Shown: piece by piece, positions 1-8,686 of the stretch
Layout: each line of letters starts with the position of its first letter
How positions within the stretch are numbered: the stretch's first letter is position 1
NCBI GenBank assembly: GCA_022449455.1
Contig: JAKUPL010000004.1
Span: forward strand, 186,001 to 250,000
Length of the DNA stretch: 64,000 nucleotides
Direction: 5' to 3'
Origin: Alcanivorax sp.
Lineage (GTDB): Bacteria; Pseudomonadota; Gammaproteobacteria; Pseudomonadales; Alcanivoracaceae
Made by a program: the position numbers and the translations under genes
Notes under the pieces: generated by a model
Told to the model about the DNA's origin: nothing
Databases searched by the model: none
Seen by the model: only the letters and a program-made list of their open reading frames with translations

Positions 1-91
1 CGGTGACGCCGGCGAACAGGTCCTGGCGAAGGGCACGGCGGGTGGGACGGGGCCAGCTCAAAAACGGCAGCAGGCGCGTCCAGAAGGTCAT
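1..91 (-). CDS. SulP-family anion transporter, N-terminal fragment
   Basis: Only the first 30 codons are inside the window; the gene runs off the left edge on the minus strand. The start is an ATG at 91, preceded by GGAG about six bases upstream. The readable N-terminus begins MTFWTRLLPFLSW and reaches RRALRQDLFAGVT. A short amphipathic lead followed by an R-x-DLxAGxT stretch is typical of SulP/SLC26 permeases just before the first membrane helix. Members carry sulfate, bicarbonate or organic anions. Thirty residues cannot settle the substrate, so the family call is moderate. Confidence 0.5.
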   Translation of the reverse strand, partial: MTFWTRLLPFLSWPRPTRRALRQDLFAGVT

Positions 92-242
92 CACTTACTC
101 CAGAGAATCGACGGCGACGGCGGCCCGGCACCCCGGGACGGGGCGAGGGCGCGGTAAAGGGTAAAGAAAGTGGTTATATGTTAATGCCAAAACATTATGG
201 TCGCCAGGGGTGGGACGATGGCCGTCCCGAGTCGGAGGACCG

Positions 243-734
243 TCAGTCCCCGTTGGTCGCCCAAAACCGCTGGTGCAGGGCCGCCGCCTCGTCCTCCAAC
301 AGCGGGCCGATCACGTCCACTGATCGCTGGCCGGCGTCGAAGACGTGGCGGCAGGGCAGGTCCAGGGTGGGGTTTTCCGGGTGGTCGCCGGTGAGCGCCT
401 TCAGGCGTTTCTCGGACAGGCCGTAGACCACCCGACCGACACCGGTCCAGTAAACGGCGCCGGCGCACATTGCGCAGGGCTCCGCCGAGGTGTACATGGT
501 GCAACCGGCAAGAAACTCCGGCCCCCAGGTGGTGGAGGCGCGGGTCATCAGCACCCGTTCGGCGTGGCCGGTCATATCGTGGTCGGGCAGAAAGGCGTTC
601 TTCTGCTCCATCAGTACCTGGCCGTCCGGCCCCACCAGCAGGGCGCCGAACGGGTGGCCGCCGTCTTCCATGGCCTGCTGGGCCACCCGGAAGGTCCGGC
701 GCAGGTAGTGTTCGTGGTCCAGTGACCCGGACAT
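243..734 (-). CDS. Cytidine-deaminase-fold guanine/nucleobase deaminase
   Basis: This 163-residue protein has the zinc site of the CMP/dCMP deaminase fold: TGHAE in the first half supplies the His ligand and catalytic Glu, and SAEPCAMC supplies the two Cys ligands. Length and layout match bacterial guanine deaminases of the Bacillus GuaD type (guanine to xanthine plus ammonia) rather than tRNA deaminase TadA, but TadA-like nucleoside deaminases are close relatives. It is the last gene of a minus-strand operon behind an ABC importer, with its ATG two bases after the permease stop, which supports a nucleobase substrate. A second, unrelated guanine deaminase lies at 10593-11870. Confidence 0.72.
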   Translation of the reverse strand: MSGSLDHEHYLRRTFRVAQQAMEDGGHPFGALLVGPDGQVLMEQKNAFLPDHDMTGHAERVLMTRASTTWGPEFLAGCTMYTSAEPCAMCAGAVYWTGVGRVVYGLSEKRLKALTGDHPENPTLDLPCRHVFDAGQRSVDVIGPLLEDEAAALHQRFWATNGD

Positions 735-735
735 A

Positions 736-1512
736 TCATTGCTCCGTTTTTGGCAGGCTCCAGGGGAACAGCAGCCGCTGAGTCAGTGCCACCAGCTGGA
801 ACAGCGCCAGGCTCAGGCTGACCAGCACCACCAGGGCGGCGAACGCCTGGGGCACCTTGAAGAAAGAGGTGGAAAAAGCGATGAAGAAGCCCAGGCCGTT
901 TTCCGCCGCCACGAACTCCGCCACCACCGCGCCGATGATCGCCAGGGTCACCGAGATGCGCAGCGCCGAGAAGATGTACGGCACCGCGAACGGCAGCTGG
1001 ATATCGCGCACCGCCCGCAGGCGGCCGGCGCCCAGCGAGCGGGACAGCTCCATCATCGCCGGCGGCGTGGCCAGCAGGCCGGTGACCGTGGACACCACGA
1101 TTGGGAAGAAGGTGATCAGAAAGGTGATCACCACCCGCGGCGCGTCACCGGCGCCCAGCACCACCACGATGATCGGCGCCACCGCCACGATCGGCGTGGA
1201 CTGGATGATCACCAGTTGCGGATACAGCGCGCGCGACAGCAGCCGGCTGTTGGCCAGGGCCACCGCCAGCGGGATGCCGATCAACACCGCCAGCGCGTAG
1301 CCCTGCAGACTCACCCGCAGGGTCGCCCAGGTGTGGTCGAGCCAGCTGCTCAGCGGCACCTGGAAGGCGCTGTGCACGATGGCACTGGGGGTGGGCAGCA
1401 AATAGGCGGGCACCTTGGTCAGCCGGCAGGCCGCTTCCCAGATCAGCAACAGGAGCAGGGCGGCGATCAGCGGCGCGCCCCGGTCGAGGGCGTTCAGCAG
1501 CGTCCGGCGCAT
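736..1512 (-). CDS. ABC importer permease, SsuC/TauC/ThiX type
   Basis: This 258-residue inner-membrane protein has about six hydrophobic helices and the BPD_transp_1 coupling region around SLGAGRLRAVRDIQLP. It forms the transmembrane channel for the ATPase and binding protein encoded just upstream. The ATG at 1512 was chosen because it follows the ATPase TGA (1514-1516) by one base; a longer open frame to 1569 would run into the ATPase gene. The family imports sulfonates, taurine, pyrimidine precursors and nucleobase-like compounds. Its position before a guanine deaminase gene suggests a purine-related substrate (inference). Confidence 0.85.
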   Translation of the reverse strand: MRRTLLNALDRGAPLIAALLLLLIWEAACRLTKVPAYLLPTPSAIVHSAFQVPLSSWLDHTWATLRVSLQGYALAVLIGIPLAVALANSRLLSRALYPQLVIIQSTPIVAVAPIIVVVLGAGDAPRVVITFLITFFPIVVSTVTGLLATPPAMMELSRSLGAGRLRAVRDIQLPFAVPYIFSALRISVTLAIIGAVVAEFVAAENGLGFFIAFSTSFFKVPQAFAALVVLVSLSLALFQLVALTQRLLFPWSLPKTEQ

Positions 1513-1513
1513 C

Positions 1514-2317
1514 TCAGGCGAGCGCCTCGGGCCGGAACACCTGGGCGCGGATCTGGTTGGCGAGGTCATGGAAGCGGGGCTCCGACAGCGTTTGCATGGA
1601 GCGTGGCCGGGCCAGGCCCACGTCGATGATTTCCCGCACCCGGCCGGGGCGCGCCGACATCACCAGAATGCGGTCGGCGAGCAGCAGGGCCTCGGGGATC
1701 GAATGGGTGATGAACAGCACCGTCTTGGGCCGCTCCGCCCAGATGCGCAGCAGCTCGAAACTCATTTCATCGCGGGTCAGCGCGTCCAGCGCCGAGAACG
1801 GTTCGTCCATCAGCAGAATGTCCGGGTCATGCAGCAGGGCCCGGGCGATGCCGACCCGCTGCTGCATGCCGCCGGACAGCTCATCCGGGCGCTTATGGGC
1901 AAAGTCGCGCAGCCCGACCATCTCCAGCAGTTCCTCGGCGCGGGCCTTTTCCGTGGCGCTGACCCGGCCGTGTTTGTGCTTCATGGGAAAGGTCACGTTG
2001 TCACGTACCCTGAGCCACGGCAGCAGGGTCGGCTGCTGGAACACGATGCCCACTTCTTCCCGGGGGCCGGCCACCGGCAGGCCATAGATTTCCGCCTGGC
2101 CGTGGGTGGGTTTCACCAGCCCGGCGATGATCCGCAGCAGGGTGGACTTGCCGCACCCGGAGGGGCCGATCACCGCCACGAACTCGTGGCGGCGCAGGGT
2201 GAAGCTGACGTCGTCCAGCGCGGTCACCCGACTGCCGTCGGAGGAAGTGAACACCTGGCCGACCCGGTCGAAGCGAATCGCCGGGCGTTCGCCGCCGGGC
2301 TCAAGGCGGGTGCTCAT
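1514..2317 (-). CDS. ABC importer ATP-binding protein, SsuB/TauB type
   Basis: The 267-residue cytoplasmic ATPase powers the adjacent permease. It shows Walker A (GPSGCGKST, residues 51-59), a Q-loop in VFQQPTLLPW, the signature LSGGMQQR, Walker B ILLMDEPF with the D-loop SALD, and an H-loop in FITHSIPEA. It lies four bases after the binding-protein stop and one base before the permease start, so the three are almost certainly co-transcribed and translationally coupled. It is distinct from the second importer ATPase at 26697-27572. Confidence 0.9.
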   Translation of the reverse strand: MSTRLEPGGERPAIRFDRVGQVFTSSDGSRVTALDDVSFTLRRHEFVAVIGPSGCGKSTLLRIIAGLVKPTHGQAEIYGLPVAGPREEVGIVFQQPTLLPWLRVRDNVTFPMKHKHGRVSATEKARAEELLEMVGLRDFAHKRPDELSGGMQQRVGIARALLHDPDILLMDEPFSALDALTRDEMSFELLRIWAERPKTVLFITHSIPEALLLADRILVMSARPGRVREIIDVGLARPRSMQTLSEPRFHDLANQIRAQVFRPEALA

Positions 2318-2321
2318 CGGC

Positions 2322-3314
2322 TCACTCCGGAATGAATTCGCGGGTTATGGCGTCTTCCGGATCGAGCGCGTCGGCCGGCAGGTCCTGGGCCTTGGCCACC
2401 CAGGTCCAGGTTTCCTCAAGCAGCTCCGGTTCGAAGGCGCCCAGGCCGTCCTGCTTGGCGATGTCGGTATCGATCAGCTGCGCGGAGACGGCGAATTCCT
2501 CGGCGGCGATGTCCGCGTCGATGTCCGGCACCATCGCCTTGAGGGCGGCGCCGGCCTTGGCCGGGTCGGCCACGGCCATCTCCAGGGCCTGCTTGTAGAC
2601 CGCCACGAACTTCTTCACCAGCGCCGGGTTTTCCTCGATCAGGCGATCGGAGGCGAACATGGAGAGGCCGTAGCCGTTGAAGCCGTATTCCGACCAGGGC
2701 AGCACCTTGACGTCCTTACCGGCGTCCTTGGCCAGGGCCTCGAAGGCCGGCAGCTTGGTGATCCAGTTAATGGTGCCGTCCACACGGCCGGTGGCGAACA
2801 TGGGGCCCATGGCGCCCGGGTCGACCTTCAGCACCTTGACCGCGTCCGGGGCCATGCCGTTGGCTTCCAGCACCAGCGGCCAGGTCACGTTGGAGGCCGA
2901 GAAGGTGGCGGTGGCCAGGGTCTTGCCCTCCAGATCCTTGAGGCTGTCGATGCCGGCGCCTTCCGCCACGAACACCGCGTCCGGCTGCCGGGTATAGATC
3001 GACATCACCGCGGTCACCGGTACCTCGGCGCCGGCCTTGGCCTGCATCAGCGCCGACAGGCCGCCGGAGCCCATGTCGCCGGCGCCGGTGCCCAGTTTGG
3101 TAACCACGTCGCTGGAGCCGCGACCGGTCATGATCTCCACCTCGATGCCGGCGTCCTTGAACAGCCCCTCCTGCACGCCGAGATAGATCACCGCCTTATC
3201 GCCGGCGGGCAGCCAGTCGTTGAGCCAGCGGATTTTGTCGGCGGCCTGGGCGCCGGCCGCCAGCGTGCTTACCCCCAGGGCGAAAAGAATGGATCGCAGG
3301 GTACCAACCTTCAT
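2322..3314 (-). CDS. ABC importer periplasmic binding protein, NMT1/THI5-like
   Basis: The 330-residue protein opens with a Sec signal (MKVGTLRSILFALG..., probable cleavage after AQA near residue 24), followed by an NMT1/SsuA-type fold (RWLNDWLPAGDKAVIYLGVQEGLF). It captures the solute for the importer encoded by the next two genes. A longer open frame reaches 4094, but the signal peptide and the regulatory site at 3337-3356 place the start at 3314. It is clearly different from the three mutually similar binding proteins at 13171, 14383 and 30602, so this importer likely takes another compound. Members bind pyrimidines, sulfonates and related small molecules; the ligand here is unknown. Confidence 0.82.
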   Translation of the reverse strand: MKVGTLRSILFALGVSTLAAGAQAADKIRWLNDWLPAGDKAVIYLGVQEGLFKDAGIEVEIMTGRGSSDVVTKLGTGAGDMGSGGLSALMQAKAGAEVPVTAVMSIYTRQPDAVFVAEGAGIDSLKDLEGKTLATATFSASNVTWPLVLEANGMAPDAVKVLKVDPGAMGPMFATGRVDGTINWITKLPAFEALAKDAGKDVKVLPWSEYGFNGYGLSMFASDRLIEENPALVKKFVAVYKQALEMAVADPAKAGAALKAMVPDIDADIAAEEFAVSAQLIDTDIAKQDGLGAFEPELLEETWTWVAKAQDLPADALDPEDAITREFIPE

Positions 3315-3336
3315 GGCGTCACTCCTCGTTATGTTC

Positions 3337-3356
3337 TGTATACGAGAATGTATGCA
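3337..3356. promoter_or_regulatory. TGTATAC-type double operator before the importer operon
   Basis: TGTATACG (3337-3344) and TGTATGCA (3349-3356) lie 12 bases apart, 23 bases upstream of the binding-protein start. The tandem spacing is about one helical turn. The core GTATAC matches the FadR-type GntR operator pattern GTA-TAC. The proposed regulator is the product of 6603-7343. Confidence 0.65.
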
Positions 3357-3379
3357 AAGCCTGTGCCCATTCGGGCCTT

Positions 3380-4156
3380 TCAGACGCCTTGAGGGCCGGC
3401 GGCGGGGTCGCGGAAAAAGTCGCCCAGCACTTCCGCCAGCGCCGCCGGCGCGGCCACCTGGGGCGCGTGGCCGGTATCCAGGGACACCACTCGGGCACCG
3501 GGCACCAGCGCCTGCATGCGGCGCTGGGCGGCGGGCACCACCGAGCGGTCGCGCAGAGCTTCCACATACAGGCGTGGTACCCGGCCGAACCGTTCCGCGC
3601 TCCACACCGGCACCGCCGCGCGGGCTTTTTCCGGTTGTGGGGTGAGGCGCCCGGCGGCGTGCCGCGCGGCGGCCTCGGGCAGATCCTGGAAAAAGATGTG
3701 CCGGGCGGCGTCCGCGGGCACGCGGCTGGCGCTGCCTGCCTCGTTCCAGAGCAGGTGCGGCACGATGCCGGCGGCGCTCGGATCGTCGGCCTTGATGGCG
3801 GCGGTGATGTCCGCGAAGCCGGTGCCGGAGGGCAGCATCATGCCGGCCACATAGGCCACGCCGGCGATTCGCTCCGGCGCCCGTTCCGCCACGCGCGTGG
3901 CGGTGACGCCGCCGCCGGAGTGGGCCACCAGCCCCACCGGGCCGGGCAGGGTGTCGAGCAGCGCCAGCACCGCGTTCTCGTAATCGTCGAGGCCGGCGTC
4001 CAGGTCGCCGTGCGGGCCGTGGCCGTTGCCGGGCAGTTCCACCGCGTGGGGCCGGAAGCCGGCCTCGCGCAGCGGCGCCAGCAGATCGTCCCACACCCAG
4101 GCGGCGGCCCAGGCGCCGTGGATCAGGATCAGATCGGTTGCCGGGGACTCAGGCAT
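3380..4156 (-). CDS. Alpha/beta-fold hydrolase, HNL/esterase type
   Basis: This 258-residue hydrolase begins with the oxyanion motif HGAWAAAWVWDDL, carries the nucleophile Ser in VAHSGGG, an acid residue near LRDRSVVPA, and the catalytic His in SLDTGHAPQ. The pattern is that of the hydroxynitrile-lyase/salicylate-esterase branch of alpha/beta hydrolases. Its ATG overlaps the preceding 2OG-oxygenase stop by eight bases, so it belongs to the operon led by the 8-oxoguanine deaminase-type gene. It may hydrolyse a ring-opened or esterified product of that pathway, but no substrate can be read from the sequence. Confidence 0.75.
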   Translation of the reverse strand: MPESPATDLILIHGAWAAAWVWDDLLAPLREAGFRPHAVELPGNGHGPHGDLDAGLDDYENAVLALLDTLPGPVGLVAHSGGGVTATRVAERAPERIAGVAYVAGMMLPSGTGFADITAAIKADDPSAAGIVPHLLWNEAGSASRVPADAARHIFFQDLPEAAARHAAGRLTPQPEKARAAVPVWSAERFGRVPRLYVEALRDRSVVPAAQRRMQALVPGARVVSLDTGHAPQVAAPAALAEVLGDFFRDPAAGPQGV

Positions 4157-5129
4157 AGGTCCGCCGGTACATGTCGATGATGTGCTGCTCCACCGTCACC
4201 GGCGGATACTTGGGCTGCTCGCCTTGCGCCAGACAACCGGGCAGACAGCGCACCTCATGGTCCGGGTTACCAGAGTAGAAGAACGGCACCGAATAGCGCT
4301 CGTGGCCGGAAACATTGACCACCCGGTGCACGGTGGAGCGATAGCGGTCGTTGGTCCAGCGGGCGATCATGTCGCCCAGGTTGACCACGTAGGTGCCGGG
4401 AATCGGGTCGGCGTGGAGCCAGCCGCCGCTGGCCTCGTCCCAGACCTGCAGGCCGGCGTTGTCGTCCTGCAGCAGCAGGGTGATGCCGCCGAAGTCGGTG
4501 TGCGCGCCGCAGCCCTTTTCGTTGGGGGCGGGATTGGCCGGCTGCGGCGGGTAATGCAGCAGGCGGACGATGGCCTGGGGCTCCACGCAGAAGTCCGCGA
4601 AGAAGTCCTCCCGCAGATCCAGGGACAGGGCCAGGCCGGCCATGATGCGCTCGCTGAGGGCGGTCATGGCCCGATAGTAAGCCTCGATGGCCGGGCGGAA
4701 ATCCGGCACCTCCGCGGGCCATTGGTTGGGCCCGTGATTGAACTTGCCGGCGCGCACCTTGGGATCGTCCGGGCCGCGCTCCTCGCCGATGTAATAGCTC
4801 TCCTTCAGATCCGGTGGGGCGCCGGCTTCCAGGGTCTGGCCGCGCAGCGGGTCGTAGCCCCGGTTGGCCGGCGAGTGGGCCATGTCCACCCGCCGCTTGT
4901 GCTCCATGGGCAAGGCGAAGAAGGCGCGCGAAGCCTTGAACACCCGCGCCTGCAGCGCCGCATCGATACCGTGCTCGCGGATGTAGAAAAAGCCCTTGTC
5001 GGTGCAGGCGGCGCGCAGGGCCAGACCCACGGCCCGGCGGTCGGCGGCGCGCGGCGAACGCAGGCCGGAGATGTCGATGATCGGCAGGGCGTCCTGGCCG
5101 ACCCGGAGGGCGTCGAAATCGGTGCTCAT
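4149..5129 (-). CDS. 2OG-Fe(II) oxygenase, isopenicillin-N-synthase family
   Basis: The 326-residue enzyme has the N-terminal DIOX_N region (PIIDISGL, GFFYIREHG) and a C-terminal jelly roll with iron ligands His210, Asp212 (GAHTDFGG) and His268 (RSTVHRV), and the 2-oxoglutarate pair Arg278-x-Ser280 (ERYSVPFF). These complete ligands point to an active soluble dioxygenase. A GGAGG lies six bases before the ATG. It sits between a purine-type deaminase and a hydrolase, and two paralogues lie at 15402 and 18911. Hydroxylation or N-demethylation of a purine-like ring is a plausible inference; the substrate is unproven. Confidence 0.85.
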   Translation of the reverse strand: MSTDFDALRVGQDALPIIDISGLRSPRAADRRAVGLALRAACTDKGFFYIREHGIDAALQARVFKASRAFFALPMEHKRRVDMAHSPANRGYDPLRGQTLEAGAPPDLKESYYIGEERGPDDPKVRAGKFNHGPNQWPAEVPDFRPAIEAYYRAMTALSERIMAGLALSLDLREDFFADFCVEPQAIVRLLHYPPQPANPAPNEKGCGAHTDFGGITLLLQDDNAGLQVWDEASGGWLHADPIPGTYVVNLGDMIARWTNDRYRSTVHRVVNVSGHERYSVPFFYSGNPDHEVRCLPGCLAQGEQPKYPPVTVEQHIIDMYRRTYA

Positions 5130-5158
5130 GGGAATCCTCCCGGCGTGGGCCGGCGCCT

Positions 5159-6523
5159 TCAGGCGCCGATCAGTTGCCGTGACAGGCGGTTGTGGTTTTC
5201 CACCAGGCGGGGCAGGTCGACGGTGGCCAGCCGGCCCCGGTCCACCACCTTGCGGCCGTTGATAAAGCTGTAGCTGACCCGGCGCGGCGCCGAGAACAGC
5301 AGCGAGGCCAGCGGGTCGATCTGGCCGCCGGCGTAGGCGATGTCGTTGAGGTCGAAGGCGATCAGGTCGGCGCAGTAACCCGGCGCCAGCCGGCCGATGG
5401 CATGATCCCGGCCGAGCACCCGGGCGCCGCCGCGGGTGGCCAGCCACAGCGCCTCGCGGGCGCTCATGGCGGTGGGATCCTCATGGCGCACCCGGGCCAC
5501 CAGCATCGCCTGGCGGGCTTCGCCGAGCAGGTCGTTGCCGTCGTTGGAGGCGGTGCCGTCCACGCCCAGGCCGACCTTGACGCCCTGGTCGAGCATCTTG
5601 CGGATCGGCGCGATGCCGGAGGCCAGGCGCATATTGGAACAGGGGCAGTGGGCCACGCCGGTGCCGGTGCGGCCGAACAGGTCGATACCGTGGTCGTCCA
5701 GGTGCACGCAGTGGGCGTGCCAGACGTCCTCGCCCACCCAGCCGGTGTGCTCGGCGAACTGCGCCGGGGTCATGCCGTAGCGCTCCTGGCTGAAGGCCAG
5801 GTCCTTGCTGTTCTCGGCGGTGTGGGTGTGCATCAGCACGCCCAGGTCGCGGGCCAGCAGGGCGCTTTGCCGCATCAGGTCGGGGCTCACGGTGAACGGG
5901 GAGGAGGGGCCCAGAGCCACCTGGATCATGGCGTCGTCGGCGCGCTGATGGTGAGTCTCCACCACCCGCTGCATTTCCTTGAGCACCGCGTCCTCGTCCT
6001 GTTCCACCACCTGATCCGGCGGCAGGCCGCCCTGGCTCTGGCCCAGGGTGATCGCCCCGCGCACGCCGTGGTAGCGCAGCCCCACCGCGTGGGCCGCCTC
6101 CAGATTGTCTTCCAGCCGCGAGCCGTTCACGTACAGATAGGCGTGGTCCGCCGCCGTGGTGCAGCCGGACAGTACCAGCTCCGCCATGGAGGTGGTGGCC
6201 GAGGCGGTCATCATCTCCGGGGTTATGTTGCCCCATACCGGAAACAGGGCGCAGAGCCAGTCGAACAGCTCCGCGTTCTGCGCCGCCGGCAGCGCCCGGG
6301 TGAGCGACTGGAACATATGATGGTGGGTGTTCACCAACCCGGGAATCACCACATGGCCGCGCAGGTCGATCACCTCATCGGCGCTTTGCGGCAGATCCGC
6401 GGTGGCGCCCACGGCGCTGATGCGGTTGTCGGTAATCAGCACGGCGCCGTCGGCGATCTCACCGTGGTCGTCGTCCAGGGTGGCGACCAGGGTGGCGTTC
6501 TTCAGCAACAGGGTGCGGGGCAT
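5159..6523 (-). CDS. 8-oxoguanine deaminase-type amidohydrolase
   Basis: The 454-residue TRZ/ATZ-family metal hydrolase has the first metal motif NTHHHMFQS (His67-69), then HTHTAEN, HAHCVHLDD and the metal/catalytic Asp in GVDGTASND. This architecture and length match the Pseudomonas Pa0142 class of 8-oxoguanine deaminases, which turn 8-oxoguanine into urate and ammonia. That would feed the puuD-uraH-uraD genes just beyond. It leads a three-gene minus-strand operon with an oxygenase and a hydrolase, and TGTATACA lies 31 bases before its start. Isoxanthopterin deaminase is the closest alternative; sequence alone does not separate them firmly. Confidence 0.78.
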   Translation of the reverse strand: MPRTLLLKNATLVATLDDDHGEIADGAVLITDNRISAVGATADLPQSADEVIDLRGHVVIPGLVNTHHHMFQSLTRALPAAQNAELFDWLCALFPVWGNITPEMMTASATTSMAELVLSGCTTAADHAYLYVNGSRLEDNLEAAHAVGLRYHGVRGAITLGQSQGGLPPDQVVEQDEDAVLKEMQRVVETHHQRADDAMIQVALGPSSPFTVSPDLMRQSALLARDLGVLMHTHTAENSKDLAFSQERYGMTPAQFAEHTGWVGEDVWHAHCVHLDDHGIDLFGRTGTGVAHCPCSNMRLASGIAPIRKMLDQGVKVGLGVDGTASNDGNDLLGEARQAMLVARVRHEDPTAMSAREALWLATRGGARVLGRDHAIGRLAPGYCADLIAFDLNDIAYAGGQIDPLASLLFSAPRRVSYSFINGRKVVDRGRLATVDLPRLVENHNRLSRQLIGA

Positions 6524-6553
6524 GCGTGGCTCCTTGGGGCGCAGAGATCGGAC

Positions 6554-6561
6554 TGTATACA
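6554..6561. promoter_or_regulatory. TGTATACA operator before the 8-oxoguanine deaminase operon
   Basis: A perfect eight-base palindrome, extended to CTGTATACAG, stands 31 bases upstream of the ATG at 6523. It is the same core as the sites at 7389, 9099 and 12062. Confidence 0.7.
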
Positions 6562-6602
6562 GAAATCGAGATCACTGACGACAAGCAGGAGCCGTGCCGG
6601 AA

Positions 6603-7343
6603 TCAGGAAGGGGGACGCAGAATACTGGCCAGGTCGATGGGACGACTGTCGTCGTTGAGGTCGAGCAGATTCTCCAGCGCCAGCAAGTGGTCGTGGGCCA
6701 GGGCCGCCGCCGCCTGGCCGTCGCCCTTGGCGATCAGGGTCGCCAGCCGGCCGTGGTCGTCGCCCAGAAAACAGGCGGTGATGCCCGGGGATTTGTACAG
6801 GGCAATGACGATGGAGGTGCGCAAAACCAGGTCACGCATCATTCGCCCGAGCACCTGATTGGGGCAGTGCCGGGCCAGGAAACGGTGCACTTCCATGGAG
6901 CAATGCACCCGGTCCTGATCGCGGCCGCTGTCGTGGGCGGCCTTCTCATCCTTCACCAGTTTGCGCAGTTCCTGCACCCGCGCCTTGCTCAGGGTGCCGG
7001 CGGTGAGGCGCATCACCTCGCTTTCCACCAGCCGCCGGGCGGCGAAAATCTGCCGGGTTTCCTCCACGTCCGGACGCGCCACCATGGCCATCTGGTTGGG
7101 CCGCTGCTCGATCACATGGTCGGAGGTCAGGCGGGTCAGCGCCTTGCGCACGATCGAGCGGCTCACGCCGAACATCTCGCTGAGCGCCACTTCCGGCAGT
7201 CGCGACCCGGGCGGCAGCCGCTGGGTGAGCACCGCCTCGTAGATCGAATCGTAGATGGTCTGGTCACTGGCTTTGCGTGCTCCCCGGGCGGGAGCCAGGG
7301 TGGCGGCGGAGGGGAACTTGCCGGAGTCGGGAGCCGTGGCCAT
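6603..7343 (-). CDS. GntR-family regulator with FCD domain, probable island regulator
   Basis: The 246-residue protein has an N-terminal winged helix-turn-helix (about residues 25-95, with QRLPPGSRLPEVALSEMFGV and SRSIVRKALTRL) and a C-terminal all-helical FCD ligand domain with His residues in MEVHRFLARH and AHDHLLALE. This is the FadR/VanR branch, which binds palindromes with a GTA-TAC-like core and releases them when a metabolite binds. The start at 7343 (MATAPDSGKF) is preferred over longer frames because TGTATACA at 7389-7396 then lies in the leader, implying autoregulation. Divergence of targets around it makes it the best candidate regulator of the purine genes. Confidence 0.88.
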   Translation of the reverse strand: MATAPDSGKFPSAATLAPARGARKASDQTIYDSIYEAVLTQRLPPGSRLPEVALSEMFGVSRSIVRKALTRLTSDHVIEQRPNQMAMVARPDVEETRQIFAARRLVESEVMRLTAGTLSKARVQELRKLVKDEKAAHDSGRDQDRVHCSMEVHRFLARHCPNQVLGRMMRDLVLRTSIVIALYKSPGITACFLGDDHGRLATLIAKGDGQAAAALAHDHLLALENLLDLNDDSRPIDLASILRPPS

Positions 7344-7388
7344 GAAAGGAAACCTCTGGGTCGAACCCGAAATGCGTCGAGCCCGAAA

Positions 7389-7396
7389 TGTATACA
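7389..7396. promoter_or_regulatory. TGTATACA operator, autoregulatory for the GntR gene
   Basis: The palindrome ATGTATACAT (7388-7397) is 46 bases upstream of the chosen GntR start. Finding the motif in the leader of the regulator itself is the usual layout for FCD-type GntR autoregulation. Confidence 0.7.
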
Positions 7397-7493
7397 TCTT
7401 GCCCTGGCCACGCAAGGTAACCGGGTGCGGTAACCCGGCAGGGCGACCGCGCCGCCGGCGGCCACCGTCCGCGATGCGCGACACCCGCGCCCG

Positions 7494-8684
7494 TCAGGGT
7501 GCCGTCTGGTTGAGCCAGCGTTCCAGCAGTGCGCGCTCCTGCTCGGTGATGCCGGTGATATTGCCGGGCGGCATGATGTGCGTGCGCACCGCCACCTGAC
7601 CGATCTGCTGGCGGTGCTGCTGGATGGCGTCGTCGTCGTCCAGGAGGATGCCCTTGGGCGGCGCCGCGAAGCCACCGAAGGAGGGCTGGGCCGCGTGGCA
7701 CACTGCGCAACGTTGCTCGATCACCGGGCGCACCTGGGCCAGCGGCACCGCCGGGCCGGCGCTGTCGCCGCCGTCTTTCTGGAAAGCCAGCGGCGCGGTG
7801 GCCGCCACGATCACCACCAGGCCGGCCAGAGCCAGCACCGGCAGCGGCCAATGGCGGCCGGGCAGGTGACGCAGATTGAAGTAATGGCGGATGACGATGC
7901 CCACCGCCGCCAGCGCCACCAGAATCAGCCAGTTCCAACTGCTGCCGTAGGTGCCGGGGAAATGGTTGCTGATCATGATGAACAGCACCGGCAGGGTCAG
8001 ATAGTTGTTGTGCCGGGAGCGCAGGGCGCCGGCCCGGCCCCGGGCGCCGTCCGGCTCGCGACCGGCCTGCATCGCCGCCACCATGGCGCGCTGGCCGGGA
8101 ATGATCACGAAGAACACATTGGCCACCATGCAGGTGCCGATGGCGGCGCCCACGTGGATGTAGGCGCCGCGACCGCTGAACAGCTGGCTCAGCCCCCAGG
8201 CCAGCAGCACCAGCAGCGCGAACAGCACGGCGGCCAGCGCCACCGGTTTGCGTCCCAGCGGCGAGCGGCACAAGCCGTCGTAGACCAGCCAGCTCAGCGC
8301 CAGGGTGGCGAGGCCGATGAGGCTGGCGGTGAGCGGCGACAGGTCCGCCACCGAGGGGTCGATCAGGTTGGTGCGGGCGTTCAGGTAATAGACCACCGCC
8401 AGCAGCAGGAAACCGCTGATCCAGGTGTAGTAGGCCTCCCATTTGAACCAGTGCAGCCGCTCCGGCAGCCGTGCCGGGGCCACCTGGAACTTGCGCAGAT
8501 GGTAGAAGCCGCCGCCGTGGATCGCCCACAGGGTACCTTCCACGCCTTCGGGTTTGTCGCCGTCCCGCTCCAACTGATTCTCCAGCCAGTTGAAGTAAAA
8601 CGAGGCGCCGATCCAGGCCACGCCCACGGTGATGTGCAGCCAGCGGATCAGCAGGTTCGCCCACTCATAGAGGTGCCCTTCCAT
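7494..8684 (-). CDS. puuD: Urate hydroxylase PuuD, membrane cytochrome c type
   Basis: The 396-residue protein has seven to eight hydrophobic helices beginning LLIRWLHITVGVAWIGASFYF and a C-terminal cytochrome c domain with haem motif CAVCH (residues 326-330) and a distal Met in IMPPGN. This is the Agrobacterium-type PuuD, which oxidises urate to 5-hydroxyisourate and passes electrons to cytochromes instead of making hydrogen peroxide. It starts two bases after the uraH stop, so the two are translated together and the unstable product can be handed straight on. The haem and His-rich helices are intact. Confidence 0.93.
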   Translation of the reverse strand: MEGHLYEWANLLIRWLHITVGVAWIGASFYFNWLENQLERDGDKPEGVEGTLWAIHGGGFYHLRKFQVAPARLPERLHWFKWEAYYTWISGFLLLAVVYYLNARTNLIDPSVADLSPLTASLIGLATLALSWLVYDGLCRSPLGRKPVALAAVLFALLVLLAWGLSQLFSGRGAYIHVGAAIGTCMVANVFFVIIPGQRAMVAAMQAGREPDGARGRAGALRSRHNNYLTLPVLFIMISNHFPGTYGSSWNWLILVALAAVGIVIRHYFNLRHLPGRHWPLPVLALAGLVVIVAATAPLAFQKDGGDSAGPAVPLAQVRPVIEQRCAVCHAAQPSFGGFAAPPKGILLDDDDAIQQHRQQIGQVAVRTHIMPPGNITGITEQERALLERWLNQTAP

Positions 8685-8686
8685 GG

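Noticed and set aside
3315-4094. Extension of the first binding-protein frame by 260 residues
   Set aside because: It lacks any domain, overlaps the hydrolase gene in another frame, and would bury a good Sec signal peptide and the operator.
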